64,000 nucleotides of DNA from Methanoculleus frigidifontis (GTDB lineage: Archaea; Halobacteriota; Methanomicrobia; Methanomicrobiales; Methanoculleaceae): NCBI RefSeq assembly GCF_030464345.1, contig NZ_VCYH01000005.1, forward strand, positions 182,971 to 246,970, given 5' to 3'. This document shows, in pieces, positions 1 through 8,502 of the stretch. The notes under the pieces were generated by a model. That model was given only the letters and a program-made list of their open reading frames with translations. It did not search any database and was not told the origin of the DNA. Each line of letters opens with the position of its first letter. Positions within the stretch are counted from its first letter, which is position 1. A program made the translations under genes and the position numbers.

Positions 1-2
1 CC

Positions 3-179
3 GACGACCCTGCTGCGGCCGATATCTTCCTGGTCACCGGCCAGGGGCTGGTCTCGGACGAAGGCCTCTCCGTCATCGATGCTTGGCAGGGGAAGAAGCG
101 GATGTTCTTCCTCGGCCCTTCGACCGCCGGAGTCTCCGCTCTCCTGGATCTGGAACACTGGTGCCCGTACGGGCGATGA
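3..179 (+). CDS. C-terminal end of an unidentified protein (partial)
   Basis: An open frame enters from the left edge and ends at a TGA at 177-179, giving the last 58 residues of a protein whose start lies outside the window. The segment LVTGQGLVS followed by a GK..MFFLGPST stretch looks like the end of a Rossmann-type fold. It loosely recalls the C-terminus of DUF364-type proteins, but this is a guess from a short fragment. It lies 36 bp upstream of the GlmM-like gene on the same strand and need not be functionally linked to it. Confidence 0.5.
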   Translation, partial: DDPAAADIFLVTGQGLVSDEGLSVIDAWQGKKRMFFLGPSTAGVSALLDLEHWCPYGR

Positions 180-215
180 ATACTTTTTTCTAGGAATACG
201 GGGTGATACAGCTCT

Positions 216-1466
216 ATGCTTTTTGGCTCTTCGGGGATACGGCGGCAGTTCGATCGCGCTCTGGTCGATCTGGCGCTCAGGGTCGGCGCTGCGGTTGCCG
301 CAGGTGCACCCGGGATTCTGATCGGTACCGATACCCGCACGACGAGCGGGCTGCTGTCACGCAGCGTCGCCGCGGGGATGCTCTCGGCAGGAGCGCGGGT
401 CTCCTTCTGTGGGATCGCCCCGACACCGACGGTCGCGTTCGGGACACGGGACGTCGATGCCGGGTGCATGATCACTGCCTCGCACAATCCCGAGCAGTAT
501 AACGGAGTAAAACTCTTCAACCCCGACGGCTCCTCGTTCACGCTGAAGCAGCAGGCCGAGATAGAGCGGCTGGTGACGGATATTGCCTGGAACAACTGGA
601 CGGCACAGGGCAGCGTCTTTCCGACGGATGCTGTCGGCCCTCACCGGAAGGCCATTCTTGACGCCGTGAGCCTTTCGGGCGAGATCTCCGTGGTGCTCGA
701 CTGCGGCAACGGGGCAGGCTCCGTCATCTCCCCCGGGCTCCTCGCCGATGCCGGCGCCGCCGTGACCTGCCTGAACTGCAACGTCTCCGGAAGGTTCGCC
801 CGCCCCTCCGAACCGCTCGAGGCGAACCTCCCCTACCTCGGGGAGATGGTGCGCAGGAAAGGTGCGGACTGTGCCGTCGTCCACGACGGCGATGCCGACC
901 GGATGATGGCCTTCGACGAGAAAGGCCGCTACATCGACGGTGACCGTCTCCTGATGCTCTTCGCCCGGTATCTCGGCAGCGATAAGGTGGTGACGACGGT
1001 CGACGCCTCAATGGCGATCGAGGAGGTCGCCGAGGTGCACCGGACGCCTGTCGGCGACAGTTTCGTCTCCGAAGAGCTCCTCGCCTGGGGTGATTTCGGC
1101 GGCGAACCCTCCGGCAGCTGGATATTCCCGGGCCATTCCTGCTGTCCTGACGGGATCTATGCGGGAGCGCTCTTCTGCGAGATCGCGTCGGAGTGGAACG
1201 TTGCCGAAGAGATCGACCGGATGCCGCGGTACACCATCCTTCGTGAATCGTTCTCCGTCGACGCCCCCCGCGACATCCTCACGGCGCTCGGCGCAAAGGA
1301 GCCTACCCATGGGATTCGAGTCGCTGACGAAGACGGCTGGTGCCTCGTCCGTGCGAGCGGAACCGAACCGAAAGTCCGGATTACGGCAGAGGGGAAAACC
1401 CCCGAAAAATCAAAAGAAATGATTGAAAAAGGACGAGCACTCCTACAGGGAGGAAAACATTCGTAA
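216..1466 (+). CDS. glmM: Phosphoglucosamine mutase / phosphomannomutase family protein
   Basis: This 416-residue protein belongs to the alpha-D-phosphohexomutase superfamily, which moves a phosphate between C6 and C1 of a hexose or hexosamine. It opens with MLFGSSGIRR, the usual start of archaeal GlmM/ManB proteins. It carries the catalytic serine loop TASHNP at about residues 87-92, the metal-binding DGDADR loop in the middle and the phosphate-binding RASGTEPK loop near the C-terminus. All four family landmarks are present and the length is close to normal (family about 440-450). It heads a rightward gene set that makes UDP-N-acetyl-hexosamine sugars, which favours glucosamine-6-P to glucosamine-1-P. 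A phosphomannomutase or bifunctional role cannot be excluded. Confidence 0.9.
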   Translation: MLFGSSGIRRQFDRALVDLALRVGAAVAAGAPGILIGTDTRTTSGLLSRSVAAGMLSAGARVSFCGIAPTPTVAFGTRDVDAGCMITASHNPEQYNGVKLFNPDGSSFTLKQQAEIERLVTDIAWNNWTAQGSVFPTDAVGPHRKAILDAVSLSGEISVVLDCGNGAGSVISPGLLADAGAAVTCLNCNVSGRFARPSEPLEANLPYLGEMVRRKGADCAVVHDGDADRMMAFDEKGRYIDGDRLLMLFARYLGSDKVVTTVDASMAIEEVAEVHRTPVGDSFVSEELLAWGDFGGEPSGSWIFPGHSCCPDGIYAGALFCEIASEWNVAEEIDRMPRYTILRESFSVDAPRDILTALGAKEPTHGIRVADEDGWCLVRASGTEPKVRITAEGKTPEKSKEMIEKGRALLQGGKHS

Positions 1467-1481
1467 CGGGAGTTGTCAAGG

Positions 1482-2681
1482 ATGCAGTGTGTAGTACTCG
1501 CAGCGGGAGAAGGCAAACGGATGCGCCCCCTGACTGCCCGGCGGCCGAAGGTAATGCTGCCGATCGCCAACCGCCCGATGATGGAGCATCTGGTCACGGC
1601 GGCCCGAGATGCCGGGATCACCGAGTTCGTCTTCGTCGTCGGCTACTGCGAGCGGGAGATCCGGAAGCACTTTGGGGAGGGCGAGCAGTTCGGCGTGACG
1701 ATAACCTACGTCACCCAGCGCTACCAGCTCGGCACCGCCGACGCGCTGCGGACGGCCGCGGGGTTGATCACAGACCGGTTCCTCCTCTTAAACGGGGATA
1801 TGATCCTCCGCCGGGACGATATCGCGGCTATCTGCCGGATGCCCGCTCCCTGCGTGGGCGTCTCGGGGACCGACCACCCGCAGGACTACGGTGTGGTGAC
1901 GGTGGAGGACGGGCGGATCACCGCCCTTGAGGAGAAGTCCGAGCGGCCGAAGAGCAACCTCATCAACGCCGGGGCATACCTCTTCGACCCGGAGATCTTC
2001 GATCTCTTAAAGGGCGTCAAGATCTCGGGGCGCGGCGAACTCGAGCTGACCGACGCCCTCGAAGCCTATATCCGCACCGGTTCCCTCCGGGCATACACCC
2101 TCGGCTACTGGCTCGACGTCGGGCAGCCATGGGATCTCCTCGACGCCAATGCGGCTCTCCTCGAGGGTATGCAGCACGAGCAGCGCGGCACCGTCGAGGC
2201 GGGCGTCACCATTCCCGAAACCGTCACCGTCGGGGAGGGAACGGTGATCCGGGCGGGCACCTACATCGAGGGGTCCTGCGTCATCGGCGAGAACTGCACG
2301 ATCGGGCCGCACGCCTACATCCGGGGCGCAACCTCGATCGGCGATAACTGCCATATCGGCCACGCGACGGAACTCAAGAACACCATTGTGATGGCCGGGA
2401 CGAAGATCCCGCATTTCAACTACATCGGAGACTCGGTGATCGGCAGCGGGTGCAACTTCGGTGCGGGCACCAAGGTCGCCAACCTGCGCCACGACCACGG
2501 CACCGTCAAAGTCTGCGGAAAGAGCACGGGGCGCCGGAAGTTCGGTGCCATCATCGGCGACGGTGTCCAGTTCGGGATCAACTGCTCAGTCAACGTGGGA
2601 AGTCTGATCGGCAGCAATGCGAGGATCGCCCCGCACGCATGGGTGGAAGGCTGCATCGAGGACGAGACGGTGATCCGATGA
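1482..2681 (+). CDS. Bifunctional sugar-1-phosphate nucleotidyltransferase / acetyltransferase (GlmU-like), first copy
   Basis: This protein of about 399 residues has an N-terminal nucleotidyltransferase domain, with the signature LAAGEGKRMRPLT..RPK at residues 8-26. A C-terminal left-handed beta-helix follows, with hexapeptide repeats such as VIGENCTIGPHAYI. This is the archaeal arrangement that acetylates glucosamine-1-P and joins it to UTP to give UDP-GlcNAc. The ATG at 1482 is preferred over an upstream TTG because it puts the G-rich loop at the expected distance from the N-terminus. The stop overlaps the next gene by 4 bp (ATGA), so the two are probably translationally coupled. Substrate specificity between this copy and the next cannot be settled from sequence. 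Confidence 0.88.
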   Translation: MQCVVLAAGEGKRMRPLTARRPKVMLPIANRPMMEHLVTAARDAGITEFVFVVGYCEREIRKHFGEGEQFGVTITYVTQRYQLGTADALRTAAGLITDRFLLLNGDMILRRDDIAAICRMPAPCVGVSGTDHPQDYGVVTVEDGRITALEEKSERPKSNLINAGAYLFDPEIFDLLKGVKISGRGELELTDALEAYIRTGSLRAYTLGYWLDVGQPWDLLDANAALLEGMQHEQRGTVEAGVTIPETVTVGEGTVIRAGTYIEGSCVIGENCTIGPHAYIRGATSIGDNCHIGHATELKNTIVMAGTKIPHFNYIGDSVIGSGCNFGAGTKVANLRHDHGTVKVCGKSTGRRKFGAIIGDGVQFGINCSVNVGSLIGSNARIAPHAWVEGCIEDETVIR

Positions 2682-3838
2682 GTCCCATGCAGGCAGTCAT
2701 TCTTGCAGCAGGAGAGGGAAACCGCCTCCGTCCTCTTACGCGGAGTAGACCAAAAGCGATGATACCGGTCGCCAACCGGCCGATCATCGAGTACGTCATA
2801 CACAGCCTCCTTGAGAACGGTATCCGCGACATCGTCGTTGTGGTGGGATACCGGAAAGAGTACGTCATCCGCTACTTAAACCAGCTCGATGTACCGATCC
2901 AGGTCGTGGTGCAGGAGCGGCAGCTCGGCACCGCCGACGCCCTACGGAGCGCCGAATCCGAGATCGCCGGAGACTTCCTCCTCCTTCCCGGCGACAATTA
3001 CATCAGCCCGACATCCATTGCGCGGATAAAGACCGAGAGGAACGCGATGCTCTATACCGAGCACCCGAGTCCCTCGAACTTCGGCGTCGTGGTGATCAAG
3101 AACGGTTTTGTTGAGAAGATACTCGAAAAGCCTGAGGACGCCCCGACGTTCACCGTCAGCACCGGAGTCTTTTCCTTCACCCCTGATATCTTCGGCTACC
3201 TCCGGAGCAACGAGATCCCCGACGCCATCGCAGGCATGCTGGCAGACGGCGAGAAGATCCGGGCGATACCTGCCGAAGACTGGCAGGACGCGATCTACTC
3301 CTGGGATCTCCTGAAGATGAACGCCCGGATGCTGCGGGACCTTGCACCCGCGACCAGCGGCACCGTCAGCACGACCGCGTCCCTCCGCGGCCGGGTCAGG
3401 ATCGGGAAGGGCACGACGATCGGGGAGAACACCGTCATCCAGGGTCCGGTGGTCATCGGTGAGGACTGCGAGATCGGGCCGAACGCCGTCATCATGCCGC
3501 AGACCAGCATCGCCTCAAGGGTGAAGATCGAGCCGTTCACCTACCTGAAGGACTCGCTGATCATGGACGACGTCACCGTCGGATCGCACTCCCGGATCGT
3601 CAGTGCTGTCTTCGGCCAGGGGTGCATCCTTGGCGACCACACAACGACCTACCCCAAAGAGGCCTTCTTTGAGGTCGGCGGCGGGGTGACAAAGTCGGAG
3701 TTCGGTGCGGTGCTCGGTGACGGTGTCCGGGCGGCTCCCTTCACAACATTTAAGAACTGCGTCGCCGGTAACAACGTCTCTATTGAAGAGGGGCGCGTCG
3801 TTGTCGGTCTCATCGAGGACAACACCAGGGTGATCTGA
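2678..3838 (+). CDS. Bifunctional sugar-1-phosphate nucleotidyltransferase / acetyltransferase (GlmU-like), second copy
   Basis: This 386-residue paralogue of the preceding gene has the same two-domain plan: nucleotidyltransferase loop LAAGEGNRLRPLTRSRPKAM, then a beta-helix of hexapeptide repeats (VIGEDCEIGPNAVI and others). The ATG overlaps the upstream stop as ATGA. The sugar-nucleotide domain keeps LGTADALR and GDNY equivalents of the uridylyltransferase active site. Two adjacent copies with divergent C-terminal halves suggest that one may be specialised, for example for another hexosamine-1-P or for glucose/dTDP-type substrates. That is inference. The stop is immediately followed by the glmS start. 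Confidence 0.87.
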   Translation: MSPMQAVILAAGEGNRLRPLTRSRPKAMIPVANRPIIEYVIHSLLENGIRDIVVVVGYRKEYVIRYLNQLDVPIQVVVQERQLGTADALRSAESEIAGDFLLLPGDNYISPTSIARIKTERNAMLYTEHPSPSNFGVVVIKNGFVEKILEKPEDAPTFTVSTGVFSFTPDIFGYLRSNEIPDAIAGMLADGEKIRAIPAEDWQDAIYSWDLLKMNARMLRDLAPATSGTVSTTASLRGRVRIGKGTTIGENTVIQGPVVIGEDCEIGPNAVIMPQTSIASRVKIEPFTYLKDSLIMDDVTVGSHSRIVSAVFGQGCILGDHTTTYPKEAFFEVGGGVTKSEFGAVLGDGVRAAPFTTFKNCVAGNNVSIEEGRVVVGLIEDNTRVI

Positions 3839-3839
3839 G

Positions 3840-5579
3840 ATGTGCGGAATTGTGGGGTATATCGGGCGGCGAGAAGCCACCCCGCTCCTGATCCAGGGGC
3901 TTAAAAGGCTGGAATACCGTGGCTACGACTCGTTCGGCATCGCCACGGTCGGCAGCGAGATCGACGTCTTCAAAAAGCAGGGTCGGATCTCGGAGAGCGA
4001 GGCGGGCACCGTTGTGCTGGGCGGTTCGGTCGGCATCGGCCACACCCGCTGGGCGACGCACGGCGAACCGAACGACAGCAACGCCCACCCGCATACCGAC
4101 TGCACCGGGCGGCTTGCTCTCGTCCACAACGGTGTGATCGAGAACTACATCGAGCTCAAAAAGCAGCTCCTGGAGCGCGGGCACATCTTCCGCTCCGAGA
4201 CCGATACCGAGGTGATCGTCCACCTCCTCGAAGAGAACTTCACCGGCGATCTGCTGGAGGCGGTCAAAAAGACCGTCCCGCTCCTGGAGGGCTCCTACGC
4301 GATCCTTGCGGTATCCGCTCACGACGACCGGATCGTCGCCGCCCGTGACTGCAGCCCCCTGGTGCTCGGTATCGGCGACGGCGAGCTCTTTGCGGCATCG
4401 GACATGACGCCCCTCCTCGAGCACACCGAACGGATCATCTTCCTGGAAGATGGGGACATCGCCGAGATATCTCCAGAGCGTGTGGAAATCTATCACGACG
4501 GCGCGAAGGTGGAGCGGTCGGTCGAGCTCGTCAACTGGGGCATCGAGGACGCCAAGAAGGGCGGGTTCGCCCACTACATGCTCAAGGAGATCTTCGAGCA
4601 GCCGCAGGCCTTCTACGAGACGATCCGCGCCGGTATCAGCGATGCAGTGCAGGAGATGATCCGGGACGCCGAGGAGATCACCCTGGTCGCCTGCGGCACC
4701 TCCTACCACACGGCGCTGATCTTCAAGTATCTGGCAGAGCCTCTCTGCCGGATCCCGGTCAGGGTCGAGCTCGGGTCCGAGTTCAAGTACTACCCGCCGC
4801 CCCTCCGCGGCCTCGTCATCGCGGTCACCCAGTCGGGCGAGACCGCCGATACCATCGCCGCCCTGAAGATGGCCAAAGCCCACAACTGCCCGACACTCGC
4901 CATCACCAACGTGCAGGGGAGCACCGTCACCCGCATCGCCGATACGACCCTGATGATGCGCGCCGGCCCCGAGATCAGTGTCGCCGCGACCAAGTCGTAC
5001 ATTGCGCAGCTGGCAGCGCTGATGGAGATCGTGAACGTCCGTTGCGACGGAAAGTACGACGATTTGCTCCAGCACGCTCACCTGGCTATCGGTGAGGTGC
5101 TCCTGCAGGAGATGCAGGGTGCGGTCGCCCTCTGCCGGGAGGCGGAGCACGTCTTCTTCGTCGGACGCGGCCCGTTCTACCCGGTTTCAATGGAGGGGGC
5201 GCTGAAGATGAAGGAGATCAGTTATGTCCACGCGGAGGGCTACGCTGCCGGCGAGCTGAAGCACGGTCCCTTCGCCCTGCTGACACCCGAGACGCCGGTG
5301 GTGGCGATCTGCCCGCCCGGGTCGACCTACGGGGTGATGATCTCCAACATCAAAGAGATGAAGGCGCGGCGGGCGCCGATCATCGCGCTCGGGAAGAAGG
5401 GCGATACGGAACTCGCGGAGATCGTGGACATCTTCATCCCGATCCCGGACTCCGATCCGATGGTGCAGGTGCTCACCACCTCGGTCGCCCTGCAGCTCCT
5501 CTCCTACCATACCGCCTGCGCCCTCGCCCGGGACGTCGACAAACCACGAAACCTTGCAAAGAGCGTGACTGTTGAATGA
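3840..5579 (+). CDS. glmS: Glutamine--fructose-6-phosphate aminotransferase (isomerizing)
   Basis: This 579-residue enzyme makes glucosamine-6-phosphate from fructose-6-phosphate and glutamine, the entry step to amino sugars. The N-terminal class II glutaminase domain starts MCGIVGYIG, placing the catalytic Cys at position 2, and has LEYRGYDSFG and the HTRWATHG segment. Two SIS domains follow (CGTSYHTAL; TQSGETADT), and the C-terminus ends in the conserved KPRNLAKSVTVE. The start overlaps the ribosome-binding region of the preceding gene and the stop overlaps the next ATG (ATGA at 5576), so it is part of one operon with the GlmM and GlmU-like genes. Confidence 0.97.
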   Translation: MCGIVGYIGRREATPLLIQGLKRLEYRGYDSFGIATVGSEIDVFKKQGRISESEAGTVVLGGSVGIGHTRWATHGEPNDSNAHPHTDCTGRLALVHNGVIENYIELKKQLLERGHIFRSETDTEVIVHLLEENFTGDLLEAVKKTVPLLEGSYAILAVSAHDDRIVAARDCSPLVLGIGDGELFAASDMTPLLEHTERIIFLEDGDIAEISPERVEIYHDGAKVERSVELVNWGIEDAKKGGFAHYMLKEIFEQPQAFYETIRAGISDAVQEMIRDAEEITLVACGTSYHTALIFKYLAEPLCRIPVRVELGSEFKYYPPPLRGLVIAVTQSGETADTIAALKMAKAHNCPTLAITNVQGSTVTRIADTTLMMRAGPEISVAATKSYIAQLAALMEIVNVRCDGKYDDLLQHAHLAIGEVLLQEMQGAVALCREAEHVFFVGRGPFYPVSMEGALKMKEISYVHAEGYAAGELKHGPFALLTPETPVVAICPPGSTYGVMISNIKEMKARRAPIIALGKKGDTELAEIVDIFIPIPDSDPMVQVLTTSVALQLLSYHTACALARDVDKPRNLAKSVTVE

Positions 5580-6172
5580 TTGAATACGGCAGAAATACTC
5601 TCGGCCCGGGGCACCGGATATTCGACCCGGTGACGATCGGGTTCCCGTCCCGGGAGCGGGTGGGGACGGATGACTATTCCGGCGCGGTCATCGGCAGGAA
5701 CGCGACCCTCCGCTCAGGAACCATCATCTACTGCGATGTGACGATCGGCGATGATTTCCAGACCGGGCATAACGTCCTCGTCCGGGAGAAGACAACGATC
5801 GGTGATAGGGTCGCCATCGGCACGGCGGCTATCATCGAGGGGAGCGCGATCATCGGCGACGACGTCCGGCTCCAGAGCATGGTCTACATCCCGACCGACA
5901 CCCGGATAGGGAACGGTGTCTTCATCGGCCCGAACACCGTGCTCACGAACGACCGGTACCCCCCGAGCGGTAAGATCCCGCTGGAAGGGCCGGTGCTGGA
6001 GGACGGAGCGGTCATCGGGGCGAATGTTACCATCGTTCCGGGGGTCACCATCGGCGAAGGTGCGTTCGTGGCTGCCGGTGCCGTCGTGACGAAGGACGTC
6101 CCGCCGCGGACGCTCGCGGTCGGGACGCCGGCGCGCTTCCGACCTCTTCCCCCCGAAGTGGAGCGGCGCTGA
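5576..6172 (+). CDS. Hexapeptide-repeat acyltransferase, WbpD/WlbB-like
   Basis: The 198-residue protein is built almost entirely of left-handed beta-helix hexapeptide repeats (TIIYCDVTIGDDF, AIIEGSAIIGDDV). The C-terminal cap GAVVTKDVPPRTLAVGTPAR is typical of sugar N-acetyltransferases. WbpD-type enzymes acetylate the 3-amino group of UDP-2-acetamido-3-amino-2,3-dideoxyglucuronate. The next gene is a DegT-type aminotransferase that could make that amino sugar, so the pair fits synthesis of a 2,3-diacetamido sugar for N-glycans. It overlaps glmS by 4 bp and the aminotransferase start by 1 bp. Confidence 0.8.
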   Translation: MIEYGRNTLGPGHRIFDPVTIGFPSRERVGTDDYSGAVIGRNATLRSGTIIYCDVTIGDDFQTGHNVLVREKTTIGDRVAIGTAAIIEGSAIIGDDVRLQSMVYIPTDTRIGNGVFIGPNTVLTNDRYPPSGKIPLEGPVLEDGAVIGANVTIVPGVTIGEGAFVAAGAVVTKDVPPRTLAVGTPARFRPLPPEVERR

Positions 6173-7260
6173 TGTACGTCCCCGTTGCAAAGCCCTTCGT
6201 CGGGGAGGAGGAGATTGCGGCCGTCGCCGAGGTGATGCGCTCCGGGATGCTGGCACAGGGGGATGTGGTTGCAGAGTTCGAGTCGCGGTTCGCCGGCTAC
6301 TGCGGCGCCGCCCATGGTGTTGCCGTAAACTCCGGGACGGCAGCGCTCCACGCCGCTCTGCTGGCGGCAGGTGTCGGCCCCGGCGACTCGGTCATCGTCC
6401 CGTCGTTTTCGTTCATCGCCACGGCGACCTGCGTCTCGATGTGCGGGGCGACGCCGATCTTCGTGGACGTCGACGAGCAGGCCTTCACCATCGACCCGGC
6501 CGCCGTCCGCGAGGCGATACGCCCGGACACAAAGGCGGTCGTCGGCGTCCACCTCTACGGCCAGCCCTTCGACGTCGCCGCTCTTGCCCGGATCTGCGAC
6601 GAGGCCGATCTCCTCCTTGTCGAGGATGCGGCACAGGCGCACGGCGCCGCGTACCGGGGCCGGCGGGTCGGCAGCCTCGGCGACCTCGCCTGTTTTTCGT
6701 TCTACCCCACGAAGAACATGACCACCGGGGAGGGAGGCATGGTCACGACCAACGACGCAGACCTCGCAGAAAAGGTGCGGCTCTTCATCAACCACGGGCA
6801 GAGCCGGAAGTACCTGCACACCGCCATCGGCTACAACTACCGGCTGACCAACATCGGCGCCGCCGTCGGCCTCGTCCAGCTCGACCGGCTCGAGGGGTTC
6901 AACGAGCGGCGGATCCTGAACGCGGCGCGCCTCTACCGCTGCGCCGAGGAGAGCGGGCTTATCCCGCCCTACTGCCGCGGCGACGTCCGGCACGTCTACC
7001 ACCAGTACGTCGTCCGCGTCCCGGACGATCTGACCCTCGACCGTGACGCGGTGATGCAGCACCTGCACGATGCTGGCGTCGGAACCGCCGTGCATTACCC
7101 GGTTCCGATCCACTGCCAGCCCGTGTACACGGCGGAGGCAAAAGGCTGCCGGTGCCCCGTCTCCGAACGGCTCGCCGCCTCGGTGCTGAGCCTGCCGGTT
7201 CACCCGCAGGTGACGGACGACGACCTCGATCATATCTGCTCCGCCCTCAGATCCCTCTAG
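6172..7260 (+). CDS. DegT/DnrJ/EryC1/StrS family PLP-dependent sugar aminotransferase
   Basis: This 362-residue fold-type I PLP enzyme aminates a keto-sugar nucleotide. The family landmarks are present: NSGTAALHAAL near residue 50, the PLP-contact VEDAAQAHGA, and the lysine motif SFYPTKNMTTGEGGM that forms the Schiff base (around residue 183). The position after a WbpD-like acetyltransferase and before a glycosyltransferase and AglB suggests a WbpE-like role in N-glycan sugar synthesis. No separate dehydrogenase/oxidase for the 3-keto intermediate is seen in the window, so the pathway here is incomplete. Confidence 0.88.
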   Translation: MYVPVAKPFVGEEEIAAVAEVMRSGMLAQGDVVAEFESRFAGYCGAAHGVAVNSGTAALHAALLAAGVGPGDSVIVPSFSFIATATCVSMCGATPIFVDVDEQAFTIDPAAVREAIRPDTKAVVGVHLYGQPFDVAALARICDEADLLLVEDAAQAHGAAYRGRRVGSLGDLACFSFYPTKNMTTGEGGMVTTNDADLAEKVRLFINHGQSRKYLHTAIGYNYRLTNIGAAVGLVQLDRLEGFNERRILNAARLYRCAEESGLIPPYCRGDVRHVYHQYVVRVPDDLTLDRDAVMQHLHDAGVGTAVHYPVPIHCQPVYTAEAKGCRCPVSERLAASVLSLPVHPQVTDDDLDHICSALRSL

Positions 7261-7267
7261 ATAAGAC

Positions 7268-8410
7268 ATGAAGATCCTACTCGTCTCGACCCAGGACTAC
7301 ATCCACCACCCCATCCCCTCGCGGCATCACAACATCTTCGAGGAGCTCGCCACCCGCCACGAGGTGCACGTCCCGCACTTCCACGTCAGCCGGGGGAAGG
7401 AGCGGGCGACCCGGCTCGTCGTGCACGAAGCGACGAAGTACCCGGTCGAAAGCCCGCTTCTCCACTATACGCTGAACGCCCCCTGCCACTACCGCGTCAT
7501 CCGGGATATCATCCGCGACAACGAGATCGATGTGGTCGTCGGCGCCCACGTCCTCGCCGGGACAGCCATGATCCGTGCCGCGAAGAAGTACGACGTCCCG
7601 GTCGTCTTCGACCTGAAGGACTGGTTCCCCGACTCCGCGGCCGCCTACTACAGAAATCCGGCGCTGCAGTGGGCTCTCAAGAGTGGCGTCCTCGCGATCA
7701 CCCGCTACAACCTCGACCGGAGCGACCTCGTCACGACGGTCTCCCCCGGGCTCGTCGCGAAGCTCGCCCGGTACGGGTACGAGCCGACGTTGATCACGAA
7801 CGGGGTCAACACCGACCTCTTCCGGCCGATGGATCGGTGCACGATGCGCCCGGAGCTCGGCATCGACGACGATGCCTTCGTCCTCGGGTTTGCCGGTGCG
7901 GTCGAGCGCTGGTATGCCCTCGACGAGGTGATCCGGGCGTTCCCGGATATCCTCGCGATCCGCTCCGATGCGGTGCTGCTGATCGTCGGCGGCTCGCTCT
8001 TCACGGACTACTCGGAAGAACTCAAACGGCTCGCGGCGGAGCTCGGCATCGCCGATCGCGTCGTCTTCACCGGGGCGGTCGAATACCGCGAAATGCCGCA
8101 GTATATCGCGCCGATGGATCTCTGCACGATCCCCCTCTCCCCCCCGCAGTGGATCGACATCGCTCTGCCGAACAAGTACTTCGAGTATTCGGCCTGCGGA
8201 AAACCGATCCTCTCGACCCCCATCCCGGATATGATCCGGATGGGGGGAGACCACCTCTTCATCTACAAAAACCGTGAGGAATTCGTCCCGAAAGTCCGCG
8301 AGGTGCTGGAGGGGCCCGGCCGCTACGATATCAGGATCGCCGAACACAGCTGGCGGAATAAAGCACGGGAGTTTGAGGAAATATTCGAGAGAATTACGAG
8401 ATCTGCCTGA
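7268..8410 (+). CDS. Glycosyltransferase family 4 protein
   Basis: The 380-residue protein has a GT-B fold. It starts MKILLVSTQDYIHHPIPSR, with a middle segment TNGVNTDLFRPM that is characteristic of GT4 enzymes. The C-terminal nucleotide-sugar binding half contains VFTGAVEYREMPQYIAPMD and the EYSACGKPILSTP motif, including the conserved Glu. It probably adds a sugar to a lipid-linked oligosaccharide on the cytoplasmic membrane face. It ends the rightward sugar operon, and a promoter-like sequence and AglB follow 93 bp later. Confidence 0.85.
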   Translation: MKILLVSTQDYIHHPIPSRHHNIFEELATRHEVHVPHFHVSRGKERATRLVVHEATKYPVESPLLHYTLNAPCHYRVIRDIIRDNEIDVVVGAHVLAGTAMIRAAKKYDVPVVFDLKDWFPDSAAAYYRNPALQWALKSGVLAITRYNLDRSDLVTTVSPGLVAKLARYGYEPTLITNGVNTDLFRPMDRCTMRPELGIDDDAFVLGFAGAVERWYALDEVIRAFPDILAIRSDAVLLIVGGSLFTDYSEELKRLAAELGIADRVVFTGAVEYREMPQYIAPMDLCTIPLSPPQWIDIALPNKYFEYSACGKPILSTPIPDMIRMGGDHLFIYKNREEFVPKVREVLEGPGRYDIRIAEHSWRNKAREFEEIFERITRSA

Positions 8411-8450
8411 ATCCCGCCCTCTTTTAGCCTTCCCTGGTATTGTATAAGCC

Positions 8451-8464
8451 AACCTTATTAATGG
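8451..8464 (+). promoter_or_regulatory. Putative archaeal promoter (TATA-like box) of aglB
   Basis: The A/T-rich element AACCTTATTAATGG lies about 40-50 bp upstream of the aglB ATG in an otherwise GC-rich stretch. A strong ribosome-binding site, AGGAGG, lies 8-10 bp before the ATG. This suggests aglB can be transcribed independently of the upstream sugar operon. Confidence 0.4.
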
Positions 8465-8502
8465 TTTACAGAGAAACAGAAACGTGACAGAAGGAGGGTC
8501 TG